A DNA stretch of 64,000 bases, taken from NCBI GenBank assembly GCA_030141605.1, contig JAQGDQ010000326.1:62001-126000 (forward strand), written 5' to 3'. The position numbers and the translations under genes are program-made. This DNA is from Tubiluchus corallicola (lineage: Eukaryota > Priapulida > Priapulimorpha > Priapulimorphida > Tubiluchidae). Positions 48,401-60,689 of the stretch are shown piece after piece. The notes under the pieces are model-generated. The model ran no database searches. It had not been told where the DNA came from and was given only the letters and a program-made list of their open reading frames with translations. Positions within the stretch are counted from its first letter, which is position 1. Each line of letters starts with the position of its first letter.

Positions 48401-51400
48401 TCAAACGTCTCCTGGAACTGGAATTCTGTGGACACTGGTCCCCATAGGGATTTAGTAGGTCAGTTTTCCTTTTAATGGAAATTGTTTTAGTCATTTAGCC
48501 GTTTGTGAACTTAGTGAGTTTTTACACACTGTAAAAGTGTTAAATGCAAATCTATGACTTCGCATTCACTCTCTTAGTATTTAGCAAAAAGATATAAAAA
48601 ACAACTTATGCATATGTAAAACAAATGAATGGTTTTTTGGTTATGCAGTGTAATCCTTCAACATGTCATAGATCTATTCCTAAAGTTATAAGCAAAGTAT
48701 GCAGTGTATGTAATAGCTAGTCACTGCGCCATGTGCACAATTTTCTATGGAAAAGGAAAGTAACCAAGAATCTACCACTCCTGAAGAAATACTTTTTTAG
48801 TATTGAAGTGTAACTTTTGCATATGATTTAGCGCAGATGTATAAAAATTGTGATCAATTATACGAATTTAACAAAGTGCAGTAGCTTGAGTTTTCATTAG
48901 CTCAGTGTTGTTCTTCTACACTACGGTTTCTTTGAGTTTAATCCTTACTCAATAACCAAATATAATTACTCCATAACAAAGTCCAAACACATGTTAAGCT
49001 AGGCTTATACTTACTGATTTATGGTTGGACATACATGACAAACAGTAGATAGACAAAACAGATAGATAACCAGTGAAAGATGAATAGCATTTAATCAAAC
49101 ATTTTCATGGTGATGTTGTCATTTTTTTTTTATTGCCATTTGCTTTGTTGATTTACTTTTTTGTCGTTGTTGCATGAATGTTTTAATTTTATAGGTGATT
49201 TGGGCAACGCTGTCAAGCAGAAAGGTCTTATTTTTGGTCTGTATCATTCTCTTTTTGAATGGTTTCATCCCTTGTATCTTGCAGACAAGCATAACAAATG
49301 GAGTACACAGAAATTCGTTGAGGTAAGATTTTTGTAATTAGTACTGGCTGTGCTAGAGCCATTTAAGTTTTAATTAATGTTACATGCACACCCGTGCATG
49401 TGTGGTGTGCACACACACATACCCATGTATGTACAGTGTGCATGCATGCATACACATACATTGTGCACTCGCGCGTGCTCGTGCTTGTGCACTGTCAAGC
49501 TTGTGTACCAAATATGAGATTTTTCTACTTACTTTTTAGTTTTTTAAGCAGTGCAAAGTTTACTGCCATATTGTTTTTCTTACTTAAGAAAATATTATTT
49601 ATGTGCTTTCTATATGCTCTATGGTTTCTTCGGCCACATAGTCACGGAAATTCATTCACATTATTTAGTCATTTATTCCAGTTATCAGCAATGTTGAAAT
49701 GCTGTCTGTTGCTTGGTTTTCGGATATTTCTATTAGGAACCACTATACTCAATTTCGATAATTCACTTACTTGAATAACACTGATTAGCGACTTACCCAG
49801 ACTTCTGCCATGCTCCAAACATACATAGCTTTTGGTTTCTTACTTACGCTACCCTTCTGATGTCCCGTCAGTAACGTTCTTCCAGTCATTTTCACCTTCC
49901 CTTCACGATACGTTTTCAATCCAGTTTCGAATTAATAACGAAATAAGGCATTCAGAATTTCATCAACACATGTATTTTGCTGCTGCTTTTTAGATGAAGG
50001 CATTGCCAGAATTGTATGATATTGTAGAGAAGTATGAACCGGAAATTATCTGGTCTGATGGTGAGTGGGAAGCACCAAGCTCCTATTGGAATAGTACAGA
50101 ATTCATAGCATGGCTGTACAATACCAGGTAAGGTCAAATTTCCACTTACTTAAATTGTTTGTTTTTTTTTTTGCCATCAGTGGCAGCAAATTTTATTTAT
50201 GACAAATTTAGAACTTTTATGAAGTTCTTTCAATAATAAACTATTAATTTTGATAGTCTTACATCTAAAATGCAAAAATTGAGTCACTAAGTTAGCTTTT
50301 ATTGTGCCTGAAAGTGTACTTTTGTAAAACAGGAAAATAATACAAAGACCATAATACATGTCGCTAATTGCTATAACTGTATGGAAATAGTTATGGTAAG
50401 CAGTGGTATGTAAGAATGTGTTACTGCTAAACGATATTGCATTTGTATTTAGTTCTTCAGATTTTTTGTGTATTAATTTTTGCATTAATAATTTTCCACG
50501 TTTTGATTATTAAGTTTTTCAATGTAGTGTTACATTACTTTTCAATTTTATCGATAAATAATAACTTTAAGAGATGGCGCCATTGGTAATACACATTTCT
50601 ATGGTCTCTTTATTATTTTTACACTATTTTTAATAAGAAAGAAGGAAGAAACAGTGTGTTTGCTTTGTCAAACATAATTTATTTAAAGAAATGGAAGCTT
50701 TAGTTTTTTATGTAACTTGTATCAAGAGGAATTTTGTCATGGGTTATTATATTCAAATGAACGTTGAATTCCATTCTGGTTATTCATACTAATGATTTTC
50801 TTAAGTCCTGTAAAGAAAACAGTTGTGACAAATGATCGTTGGGGATCTGAGACAAAGTGCAAACATGGTGGATACTACACGTGTGAAGATCGCTATAATC
50901 CTGGTGAGCTACATTAGTGCGAATAAAATGTAACAGTGGCTGTAATAGTAATAGTTGCAGACCAGTGTCTGAAAAATAACTCTTTGTCTCTGAAAATTCG
51001 ATATCGGTAGCTGTGGTATGTCTACTGTTTTATGCTTTTCTACTGCCGACCAGAATTTAGTATAGTATGCAGCATTTTACGTGAATCTGATTACTGTAAG
51101 CACTTACCTTACTGGAGAAGAGCATCCACATGCAGCATATTTTTGATGGATTTGCAAACTTTGTTAAGTGGTTTACTATTAGCTTAGTTCTCACAAATGA
51201 ATGGATACTAATTCCAAAATGTTTAACAAATAAGCTTTAAGAAGCAATTTCACTAAAATTTCGACTACCAATATGTGACTACAGTGAATTTTTCTTGAGG
51301 CATTATTCCTTTTTATTGTTAGTTTGATGCTTAATAAAATATTTTTTCTTGGGTTTCACACCAATTCTGACATTACTGTATGGTGAGTGCTTTGTGTTTA

Positions 51401-53428
51401 AATATAGGTATTCCTGTATTTGAAAAATGAGAATGTCAAGTATAGTAAGTAAATCACGTTACACATTTTTACATGAAGTCATGTTTGTACATGTACATTT
51501 TTTGTAGTTCAAGACACAAAAGTCCAATCGCAAGTCATCTAATATCTTTCATGATGATTACTCTGTAATGTTATGTCTTTGTTTTTTTACATTTTTCATT
51601 TTAGGTGTACTGCAGAAGCATAAGTGGGAAAACTGCTTTACGTTAGACCATTCCTCATGGGGTTACAACCGTCTCAGCACCATAAATGACTACCTAACCA
51701 TTGAAGAAGTTTTGAACACATTGGCTTCTACTGTCAGGTGCATATTGTTCTTGTATTTTTACTTTTTTAGTCATTGAGTAAGTGCTTATTTCTTTTATTG
51801 AAATGAATTATTAAGAGTGATAAGATTTATAGTTTCAAAGAAATAACATGACACAAACATTTTCCATGTTGTGGTTATGGAGAAAATGAGTACAGTAAGT
51901 CTTCGCTTAACGACGCTAATGCATTCCAGCAAAATTTGACTTTAGGCGAAACGTCTTTAAATGAAACCAAGATTTCCATAGAAGGTAGTGTAAAGATTTG
52001 AGACATGTTCCAGAAGCAAAAATCAATGCTACTTAACTCATATAAATTAAACGTTTTATCTATATTTCAACTGATTAATTTCTTTCTTCTTCCTTGAAAC
52101 TACCTATCTTTCTTACCAATACCTAGCTAGCGTCATCATTGAAGCCCTACGTATGCAGTTAACGGTTGAACACTGCATAGTAAAAGCCAAGCCCAGGCGA
52201 GACCTTAAGACAATTTCATCTACATACTGGTTACTAGCAACAGGTTGCAGGCAAAATTCCTTGCATAAAATTCGATTCCGGGAGCCCACAAATAGATTTC
52301 ACTTTTAACAAATGAGAAATATGTGTCAAATATCCAGCATCATTAAAACAAAACGTCGCTAAATGGGGAGTCATTAAGCAAAGACTTACTGTATTGTAGC
52401 AGCATTAAATTATGATTTTTTTAGGAATTTGTCAAAAACTAGCAAGATTTCATAATGTTTTTGCAGTATACTTATATATCAGATGGAATCCGCTTTAAAT
52501 CATCATTGTAATCATCACCATAATTATGTTGTCTTGAATGTTGTGATTTGTTTGCAGCTGTGGTGGCAATGTCTTGATTAATGTTGGTCCCACTCATGAT
52601 GGTCGGATCATGCCTGTTTTTGAAGAAAGGCTGCGTCAGCTTGGCTCTTGGTTGGATGTGAACGGTGATGCAATATATTATACGAAACCATGGACACATC
52701 AAAATGATACGCACACGCCTAATGTTTGGTATGTAATCACTAAGATTTTATTATTTGTACATGTAGATGCTTGTCCATCTATCTAGTAGCCATATACGTA
52801 TGATTAGCCGCATATGCTTATAGAGTACCTTGGTTATAGAGTACTCTTTTCTGAGTCTTTAGCAGGTTCGCTATAATGATATTATACCGTAATTACAAAA
52901 GTTAGTTATTTATGTTTGCTTGACAATTTGAATTTTAGCTCTAGTTTTAGTTTAACTGCAATATTATTATTATTAGGTACTTAGATTATTTGGTAATTTA
53001 CATTTTGGGTACTTATGATTCTGAACAAACTTACAGTGATGTGTAGTATAATTCGCATTTATCTGAGCTATAGTGTATATGAAAGATTTAGTCTTAGCAT
53101 TTTGTTTTTTTACAGTTTACATATCAGTTAAATGATTTTCTCTCACCGTAGGTTCACAAGCAAGGAAAACCAAAGAAACCAGGTTACCGTATTTGCAATT
53201 GTTTTGAAATGGCCTGACAACAATATGCTGGAACTTGCAGTGACCAATCCTTCACCACAGACTACTGTTGCAATGCATGGATATAGTACATTGTTGTCAT
53301 GGAAACCGCGAGAGCAAGGTGGCATTGTAATTGTATTTCCAACGCTGAGTCCTGCAGAACTTCCGTGCGAGTGGGCTTGGGTGTTAAAGATAGATAACCT
53401 CGCCACATCATCACATGCAGAATTGTAA
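45430..53428 (+). CDS. FUCA1: Alpha-L-fucosidase (GH29), secreted/lysosomal; 8 coding exons, complete
   Basis: It hydrolyses terminal alpha-L-fucose from glycoproteins and glycolipids, normally in the lysosome. Exons: 45430-45788, 48352-48458, 49195-49322, 49994-50127, 50806-50903, 51605-51737, 52558-52728, 53152-53428. They join in frame to 468 residues; human FUCA1 is 466. I chose the ATG at 45430 because it gives a signal peptide (about residues 1-25, ending FVEA before [10 protein letters not shown]); an upstream in-frame ATG at 45358 would add 24 residues. GH29 landmarks: [30 protein letters not shown], and IIWSDGEWE, whose Asp220 aligns with the catalytic nucleophile. Then [24 protein letters not shown] and [14 protein letters not shown]. 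Possible N-glycosylation sequons include NVS, NST and NDT. FUCA1 and FUCA2 arose by vertebrate duplication, so the symbol is by similarity. Confidence 0.97.
45864..46288 (-). mobile_element. 5S-rRNA-derived SINE in fucosidase intron 1
   Basis: On the minus strand a 5S-like head (46280-46162) continues without a T-run terminator into a GC-rich body (GGGATGCCCACACCGTATCT..., with an AGCTGCACATGCAGCT palindrome near 46108-46123). An A-rich end follows (AAAAACAATAACAATTTAAT). Similar 12-mers at both ends (ATTTTAATTAAA at 45852, ATTATAATTAAA at 46289; 11 of 12 alike) could be target-site duplication. This is the layout of SINE3-class elements. Confidence 0.75.
46162..46280 (-). rRNA. 5S rRNA-like sequence (SINE head; probably not a functional 5S gene)
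   Basis: The 119-nt segment begins GCCACGGCCATATCACGTTG and contains CTCGTCTGATCACCGAAGTT. It also has the C-box region ACCTGGTTAGTACTTGGATG, then GTGACCGCC and GGTGCTGTAGGCTT, all aligned to metazoan 5S rRNA. Internal promoter regions are largely kept. Absence of a T-run after the 3' end and the attached tail argue for a retroposon head. Confidence 0.9.
51893..52391. mobile_element. Pogo/Tigger-like MITE, 499 bp, in fucosidase intron 6
   Basis: The left end CAGTAAGTCTTCGCTTAACG and the reverse complement of the right end CAGTAAGTCTTTGCTTAATG match, flanked by TA at 51891-51892 and 52392-52393. Inner motifs AACGACGCTAA and AACGTCGCTAA also mirror each other. It carries no transposase. The ends differ from the element at 17985, so it is another family. 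Confidence 0.85.
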
Positions 53429-53588
53429 TTCTGTGCAGTTTAATTTTAAGAATTTGCAAAATAATGCAAGATATTCAAACCAAGGTTATCAGACCGATAA
53501 AACGTCAGCATTAATGCCACAAATTTGGTAGAACTGACAAAATTTGATAAATACATGATGGTTCATTGCTATATAACACCAAAACTTC

Positions 53589-53594
53589 AATAAA
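53589..53594 (+). promoter_or_regulatory. AATAAA polyadenylation signal of the fucosidase gene
   Basis: This is the first AATAAA after the stop codon (about 160 nt downstream), followed by further AATAAT/AATAAAA. Confidence 0.65.
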
Positions 53595-53688
53595 CAATAA
53601 TAATAAAATTCGAAGGCATTTTGTGTCTTGCACTTGTTTGTGATGTAATAAGATTTTTTTAACTTGTCAAATTTATTGATACATGTAG

Positions 53689-53880
53689 TACAGGGAAACC
53701 TCGTGATAAAGCCCCAGTTTATAATACCAACCTCTCGTTATGCCGAACTTTTTGGCAAAATAAATGTCCGTATTTGCATAGACAGGTATGTATTAATGCA
53801 TGTCGTTATTATGACAAACTCGTTTAATACCAACTTTTCTGGAGTCGCAAAACGGGTGGCTTAATGAGGAGGACTCGAAA
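53689..53880. mobile_element. Degenerate ~190-bp inverted-repeat element between convergent genes
   Basis: The left end CAGGGAAACCTCGTGATAAA resembles the complement of the right end (GGTGGCTTAATGAGGAGGAC) with several mismatches and gaps. CAGGGAAACCTCG-type ends occur in pogo-group MITEs. The identification is weak. Confidence 0.35.
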
Positions 53881-54822
53881 GCTAAATGCTCCTTCCTCCT
53901 CCTCACAGTATTAGTAGATAGGAAGTTTGCTTACAGAAATCTGGTTCAGAATGTAGAAATTAACCTTTTTTTAATTTTACAAGCTAGCTGCAGATAAACA
54001 TACTGAGATCTGTATCAAATTATATTTGTAAATTGTTTCTAACTGAACTGTGATATGGTGTGTAAAATATAACGTGTTTTAGTTATGTGATTGCATCACA
54101 ACTATTTGGTTATAATATACATCTATGGTCTAAATAAAATAAATTGCTGTTAAAATGTTAAAGCATAGTTACTTGTAATAATTTTTTTTTTCAAAAGTGG
54201 AGAATTAATATGATGTGAAAATCAGTTGTATTATTACAAACTGTATAATTTGCCTGGCATAGAATACACTGCTACATTTCCAGGAACATGAATTGATATT
54301 TGCTATCAGTTACATCCAAAATTACTGCCTATGTGCTGTAGAAAATCTCAGATATATATTGCATAAGAGCCTACACAAAGACATGTAGCCGTCGGTTAGT
54401 GGTAAAATGTGAACATATCAAATAATTTTTTTACATGTATAAAAAACAGTCATAAACTTCTAAGATTATCCAAAGTTCAGTGAGGTAACTAATCTTACAA
54501 AACATCTCAGATGGTTCGGATGTAATTAAATTTACTACGTGCACGAATTCTGGCCAATCACATCAAAATGAATGAAAACATTTTTAAATACGGAACTACA
54601 GAAACATTTTTTGGCTGCCTTCCATGACTGTTCTAAACATCGAGTTTTGTAATTCATTATGGTTACTAAAGGAAACAAAATTTTCAAAACCACTATTACA
54701 GTTCAAAAGTGCAAATGATAAAACTTAAAAAGGCAACATTCCAATAAAAACATGACAGATTACACGATTAAACATAAAAAAATAATCAGATTAATTTTCA
54801 ATTTGCCAATAAATAATGCTCA
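53881..54822. other. Intergenic region between convergent fucosidase and PYROXD1; no gene recognised
   Basis: AT-rich sequence. It should carry the PYROXD1 3' UTR on the minus strand, but I found no AATAAA on that strand within about 200 bp of the stop codon. Confidence 0.5.
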
Positions 54823-57214
54823 CTAATCAAAATAATCGTCTATATCAATTCCAGGATCTAGGAGATGTTCTCCATACATTGATAAATCCATTTCGTTCAG
54901 AATCAAGTTTTCGAATGTTTCTTCCAAATCTGTTTCCCCTATTAAAATTGCACCTTTCATTCTACCATTTTGTAAAATAACCTTGACGTACTCAACACCC
55001 TTAGTTACTCGAAGTAACACATCATAGTCATTGCCTAATCCTTGAGCATTGTAACGACCAAGAATCACAACTTTAAAACCAAAGAATCTAGTAGTGTGCG
55101 CGAAAAGTTCAAAGCAAAAGTCTGTAGATATTTCTTGAGACTTCATATGGGCAACCATACATTTGGCTGCATAAGTGCCCATCTGTCTCGCCTGCGACCA
55201 TAGACGCATTTGAAACCAGTGGGGCTTGGCAGGCCAGTCAACAGTGCACACATCACCAGCAGCATATATGCTGGGTATATTTGACTGCATGTTTTCATCA
55301 ACAACTATGCCACCTTCTTCTGACAATTTAAAATCATTGCCCTTTAAAAATGGTTTAGTATTTGGCTGAACACCTGTAGCACATACCACAAAATCACAGC
55401 CGTAAACTTTACCATTAGTCAATTTTACGTAGACTGGCCACTTACATTTCTCTGACTCATTGTGTAACCTGGAGACAGCTTTTTCTGCACCAGTATCATG
55501 TATCTCCGAAAATGTATGAACTTCTTCCACTTCACATTCGTATTCGATGTGAACTTCATGGGTTATTTCGCTACAAGCACCTTTCACATTAATTCCCAAA
55601 TGCCAATCTGGCCCAAGAGCTGTCCCTGGACAGGCACTCCGTTTGCCTTTATCAACTGTGTATCGTTGTCGTTTAGATGGTCTACTTTCTTCACTCTTCT
55701 TTGATTGAACGTGTTCTAGCATGAACTCTGCAGCTCCTGCATCGAGGAAAGTATGCGTGATCGTCTTGTGCTTAACAGCCCAAATGACTTCACAAGCCTC
55801 TGTTTCATACACCAACTCTGTCGCAATGCCTCCGTTCCCAACCACAATAAATCGCCGTGCACCAGATAGCTTCTCTTGAAATGCCGTCACAGTTTCTGTA
55901 TCACGGATGCCTACCACATTTGGTTTGTTTGAGGCAATGAGTTTTGGACTGCCACCAGTAGCAATACACAGTTTACTATACCGTATGGCTTCTCCACTTG
56001 TCGTATGTACGGTCTGATTTGTAGTGTCTAAATGACTAACGGCTGATGGAATGATTTTGATATTAGGGTAACTTTCATTTAGCCACGATGGTTTACTTTC
56101 CTCAATGTCAAATTCTTCAAGCGTTCTGGATACCTACAACATAAAACAATGGATTAATTATCAAAAGTATAAATTACTGAAGCTGTAGAATTATGGCAGG
56201 TAACCCAATACTAGCACAAACACATTGTGCTATTCAAGATCGTGGTTGGACAATTATGCACCAAAACTGGTCTGATGGCTGCACACTAGCAATCTTGCAA
56301 TCTTCTTTTAATACGTTTATATGTAGTTTTGCTGATGTAATATATGTGGGGCATATCTTTGGATGTCTCAGATACCCTTAAGAGAATATCTGGTAAGATA
56401 ACATAAGACATTCAGGATAAACTTGTTGAGCCAAAAGCTGTTTACAAGAAAGTCCCGACTGATTGTTTGGGAGTACAGTGATTAAATAATTAAAGAACAT
56501 GATACATGTAAATACAAACAGAAAATTTACAAAAACCCTTAGCATGTGGTTCTAGATGAGAAGCTTTCAAAGCATCTAAAGAGTCATTAGTGCACTGCAC
56601 ATTAAATTCTATGAGTGACACAGTTATGCAAATAAGGCTGTGAAAAGCCACATGAATTAAATGACAAAAACTCAGCCTTGGAAAATATTAAACAAAACTT
56701 CACTATCCCAATACACGATATTAACTTTTACATCATGGGTGGCACTATACAGTATATGACTTGATCACACGTTTAAATGTAGAACAATTGAGTGAAAATG
56801 TGAAATGTCAAGCAATGTTTGGAAAAGAACAATGCTTGGAAAATTCTTGTTGCTAATTTTTTAGAGCAAATACGATTCTATTGTCGCATAGTCTCAAGCA
56901 GCTGCCAGCACTCCGATTTTAAAATAAATGGAAACTAATGTCTAAAGTCTAACATTTGAAGAAGACAAGAAACAGATAGTAAGGTTTCTATGAGTCTAAA
57001 ACTTTTCTGCACAATATACTATTGGAAAATTACTATCTAAAAACATAGTTACTTGTTTAAAATTAGTGACAGCTTTGACGAGCGGTGATCCAGCAATTAA
57101 AATGATTGAGAATTCGTTATGCCAGTCTGATAATAAATAGGAAAGTGCTTGAACACAAGTTACTCCAGTGATTCCACCTCCAATCACAACAAGTGCATTT
57201 TTTCTCTCATCCAT
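54823..57214 (-). CDS. PYROXD1: Pyridine nucleotide-disulphide oxidoreductase domain-containing protein 1; complete, two coding exons
   Basis: PYROXD1 is a class I FAD-dependent pyridine nucleotide-disulphide oxidoreductase of nucleus and cytoplasm; in vertebrates it protects the tRNA ligase complex from oxidation. Exons 57214-57053 and 56133-54823 join in frame to 490 residues (human 500). Landmarks: FAD dinucleotide fold VVIGGGITGVTC (Gly12, 13, 14, 17); KAVTNFKQ|VSRTLEEFD across the junction; NVVGIRDT; the NAD(P)H fold FIVVGNGGIATELVYE (Gly153, 155, 156); VIWAVKHK; DAGAAEF; ALGPDWH; YGCDFVVCATGVQPNTKPFL; the second FAD motif SIYAAGDVC; MRLWSQARQMG; LIGETDLEETFENLILN; and the end DPGIDIDDYFD, nearly the human C-terminus. 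As in the family, no redox CxxC near the FAD is seen. The ATG at 57214 follows a possible acceptor (TTTTTCAG), so a 5' UTR intron is likely. It converges with the fucosidase gene. Confidence 0.97.
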
Positions 57215-57719
57215 GTTACAAACTGAAAAAGAAACAATCATTTTACTTAGCATAGAGCTCATTTAGCTAGCAATACAAGCAATAACTTATCCATTTCTGC
57301 CTACATAACTTTTTCACAATTACAAGCAAACAAACTTTCTGTACCTAAAATGAGTTGATTAATCTCTAGTATAAGGCCTGGAAAAGTTCCTCACTAATTT
57401 GTTGAAGAGCACATTCTTAATCCAGTCAATGTAGTGCAGTTCATAATTAATAGTAATACTGTAATTATGTGTGAATTTTAAATAATTAGAAGTATTAATT
57501 TATTCATCCAATGAATCATACGTCCAGGGACATGATTCTGCTCACCTCCCTATGCCAGGACTCCCTGCTTGCCGCAATGCCCCAAGTGCATTTATTTCCA
57601 AGGATCAATGCTGAAGTGTTCAAATCTTTCTGTGCACAATCTAAATATGTTAACATTTGTCCTGCTGCATGTCTTTTGGCTGGTTCTATGTCTTGTTGAA
57701 GAGCTTCACTGGAATGTCA
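57215..57719. other. Upstream of PYROXD1; no gene recognised
   Basis: AT-rich sequence that may include the PYROXD1 5' UTR exon and promoter. The open frame at 57511-57699 leads into the LINE fossil and may be part of it. Confidence 0.4.
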
Positions 57720-58140
57720 TCAGGTAGTCTAAGCATAACAAGCTATGGTGATGAATCATGGCAAAGATGCAAGTATCTCGGTAGTCTGCTAGCAACAGAA
57801 GATGACACATCAAGACGGAAGATAATGGCATTATAAGTTTACTCGAAACTCACAAAAGTTTTTGAGAATAGGAAGATTTCTTTGGAAACAGAAATTATAA
57901 TATTTTCAGCCTTTAGTGGAAAATGTATTTCTGTATAACTCAGTCTTAGCTCTGGACATTAAAAGCAAATCATAAAGCTGAAATCGATGCGTTTCAAAGG
58001 CGATATTAAAGAAACATTTTGGGTATCAGATGACCAAAGAAAATTTCAAACATCTATATGAAAAAATAAAACAAGAAACTTGGACAAGAAAAATAAAAAG
58101 ACGCCGTTTAAGATGGATTAATTTATTATACAACTATTTA
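57720..58140 (+). pseudogene. Non-LTR retrotransposon (LINE) reverse-transcriptase fossil
   Basis: Fragments in shifting frames match the C-terminal part of LINE ORF2: CKYLGSLLATEDDTSRRKIM, then KLTKVFENRKISLET, AEIDAFQRR, RNILGIR and PKKISN, ending LYEKIKQETWTRKIKRRRL. At least four in-frame stops and two frame changes separate them. The order and motifs (KYLGS, ILGIRWP, RRRLRWIGH-like) are characteristic of RT C-termini. The clade is not resolved. Dead copy. Confidence 0.8.
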
Positions 58141-58539
58141 AAGTAAAAACTTTTGAAGTAATATGCAAGCTCTTAAAAGCTCCAGTTGCAAGCCCTGAAC
58201 CAGTTATTCACAATCGGTTTATTTTAGTAATCTGACGATTTGTTTTCGTCATAGATATGAATAAAAACATACTGTACTAAAAATAGTGCAGAGTACACAC
58301 TAAGAGATACTATAATTATTTGATGATGAGACTTTTTTATTTTTGACAATAGCTTGAAATACGCCTTTTCAGTATATTTTGAATACAACCAGTCAACCAC
58401 ACATAAGCCTCATAATAATTCATTTGCATGGTGTAATATAACATTTTCCTAAAGGACAGGGGAGGGTAGAAAGCAACTACTAATACTAGAAAATACTAGT
58501 ATAGAACAGTTTACTGCGCCAAAGTATTGCTCGTGTTCC

Positions 58540-58655
58540 TTTGTCATCTTAGCCTCTATTCTGCCTTTTAGGGTAACTCCAATGTACTCAACAAGGTTGA
58601 GGTTCAGTTCAAGTCATTCAATTCGATCTACGCGCACCATTCCCTCCAGACTGCA
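58540..58655 (-). pseudogene. Tc1/mariner-like transposase fossil
   Basis: The minus strand reads RIE, a stop (TGA in place of a likely TGG), then LELNLNLVEYIGVTLKGRIE and AKMTK. This aligns to the WPAQSPDLNPIE...W..LK.RI region around the last catalytic acidic residue of Tc1-like DDE transposases. Only this short, broken segment was recognised; no terminal repeats were assigned. Confidence 0.5.
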
Positions 58656-59535
58656 AGCTGATAAGACGCACAAAGTTTCTACACTAAAACTTGGGGCATG
58701 ATATGTAAATTTAAATTAAGGCACGTATTGAAAACGCGAGTGAGTTTTTATGCAATATTCATCTTTGAGTCTCGGAAATATACAAACTGTTTTCGATAGC
58801 ACAGCTTACTGAATTGCTCATAAAATGCTCAGTAAAGCAAGTGGAATTGAGTTTAATGAGGACTTTCAAAAGTCAAGTGGGCAACTGGATGTGAAGTTTG
58901 ACTAAAATGTCATGGCTTAAAACACAAAATTTATTCCACTGTACTTCAATCGTAATTGTTTATGATCAATTTTTATCTGATGCCTGACATGTTACGGTAC
59001 AACAAAAACATTAACCATAGTACATGGAAATAATGTGCGAGATGTCAGCTTTTATTCTGGTCTCACATAAACGGGAAATGGTTGCTGATTCACTGCACTA
59101 CTGAGACACATAGGTCGCTGTTGTTGATGGAGGATATTTATTCGTAAGACTGCAGCTAAAATATTGCTGCCAGTTCGGTCATACGTTATATTATCCCATG
59201 CTCCCAACCTATGAAAACTTTTCAACGCTACAAGAACGTAGGTCTTTTACAATACCCAACGTTGTACCTTATACCTAATTGGCCATGATTGTGCAATTGA
59301 CCCTGGTGGTAAAACAATCGATAAGACAATGTGATATTGTAAATGTGCTGTATATGTCACAATAGTTTCACTTACGTATGAATAACCAGGCCCGCCCGTT
59401 TACAGATAACCCCTGCTATGGATTTGTATTAGAACAGAAATTAAGCCAGTAGGATTACTTACAATTTATTGTGCCACTGGCTTCATTCAAAGTTATAAAC
59501 CCGAATGCCTGTTAAGGTTCAACATGTAGCAAAAG
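58656..59535. other. No gene recognised
   Basis: Intergenic sequence between transposon remnants; nothing further identified. Confidence 0.4.
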
Positions 59536-60689
59536 CTCATTATGTAACAATGCCGCATTATGTAACAAATCACAAATTCGTCATCAAATGTAAAAAATTT
59601 AACAAATTTTGCGAATTGTACATTACATTAAACGTGGCAATCACTATATGACATTTTTGCAACATAATGTAACAAAAAACGATGCATCATCTAGCAGAAT
59701 AGTCAGTGGTCTACAAGTCGGGACTTGTCACGGTCTCGATGTGGTCTAATTATTGGACTAAATCAGATTCTTTCTGCCCTAGACTTGGGTTTGGTCAGTC
59801 TGGTCTGATTTGTGGCTGGTCTGTCTCAGAATGGTCTATAACTGGCTTCTCTGAGACCTGATTATATCAATAACGTATCTTTCTGGTTCTCTTGGATTCT
59901 GGTCTATCTGTAGTCTCTTTTATCAGAGGTGTGCTTTATGACTAATCTGTTTGGGGTCTGATACTGTGGCTAGTCTGTGTTGGGTTTGGTCTGCATGAAG
60001 TCTAATGTGTCAGCGGTCGAAACTGGCCGGGTTTGGTCTGATTGAAATCAAATTGAAAAACTGGGCTTTAGGGATTGGGATTTAGTTCAAAATAAGTAAT
60101 TATTATATTATGTCTGGACAAAATTTTAACGTGATAACTTGTTGCTTGTGATAGCTTTCAAAGATAAACGTATACGTACAAAAACTTCCCCAACAAAATG
60201 GCCAAGAACTGGGAAATCGTACGTAAATCCAAAAATGATCTTTGTCTTTTGGGATGCATGCTCCAGTTTTTTGCATTGACAAACGTATACAAGTGTCAGA
60301 CTAAATGCACTAAAATTACTCTTTTGAGAGATCAGCTTCTGACAGATCAGACATCTGAATTGATAGACTAAATCTCAAACAAACTAGACGCTAGACAGAA
60401 AGACCTCTGATTATATGGTCTGATATATAGCAGATCACGCTGGAGCCAGACCCACGTTAAATCAGACGGAAACTGGCCTAGTCCAATAATTAGGCTAGAC
60501 TAAGCCAAACTGCAGACCAAACCCGCAGTAGCCCTTTACGCAATGCATTGTTTTTTATACTACATAATGATAGCTACTCAGAGACGAAAAATGTTTGTAT
60601 AACGATCGTTACATAACGATCTAAAATCTTGAGATTTGTTACCTAATGCACCATTTTTGTTACATAATGCTGCATTGTTACATAATGAG
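59536..60689. mobile_element. Large foldback element with layered inverted repeats
   Basis: The left end CTCATTATGTAACAATGCCG, then CATTATGTAACAAA, is mirrored by the right end (60650-60689, complement CTCATTATGTAACAATGCAG). Inside lie repeated TGGTCTGATT- and TCTGGTCT-like units on the left (59700-60050), and their reverse complements (ATCAGAC, AGACCAAACC) on the right (60330-60540). Reverse-complement TGTTAAG motifs lie just outside both ends. Each inverted arm is therefore built of short direct repeats, as in foldback transposons. No coding sequence. Confidence 0.75.
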
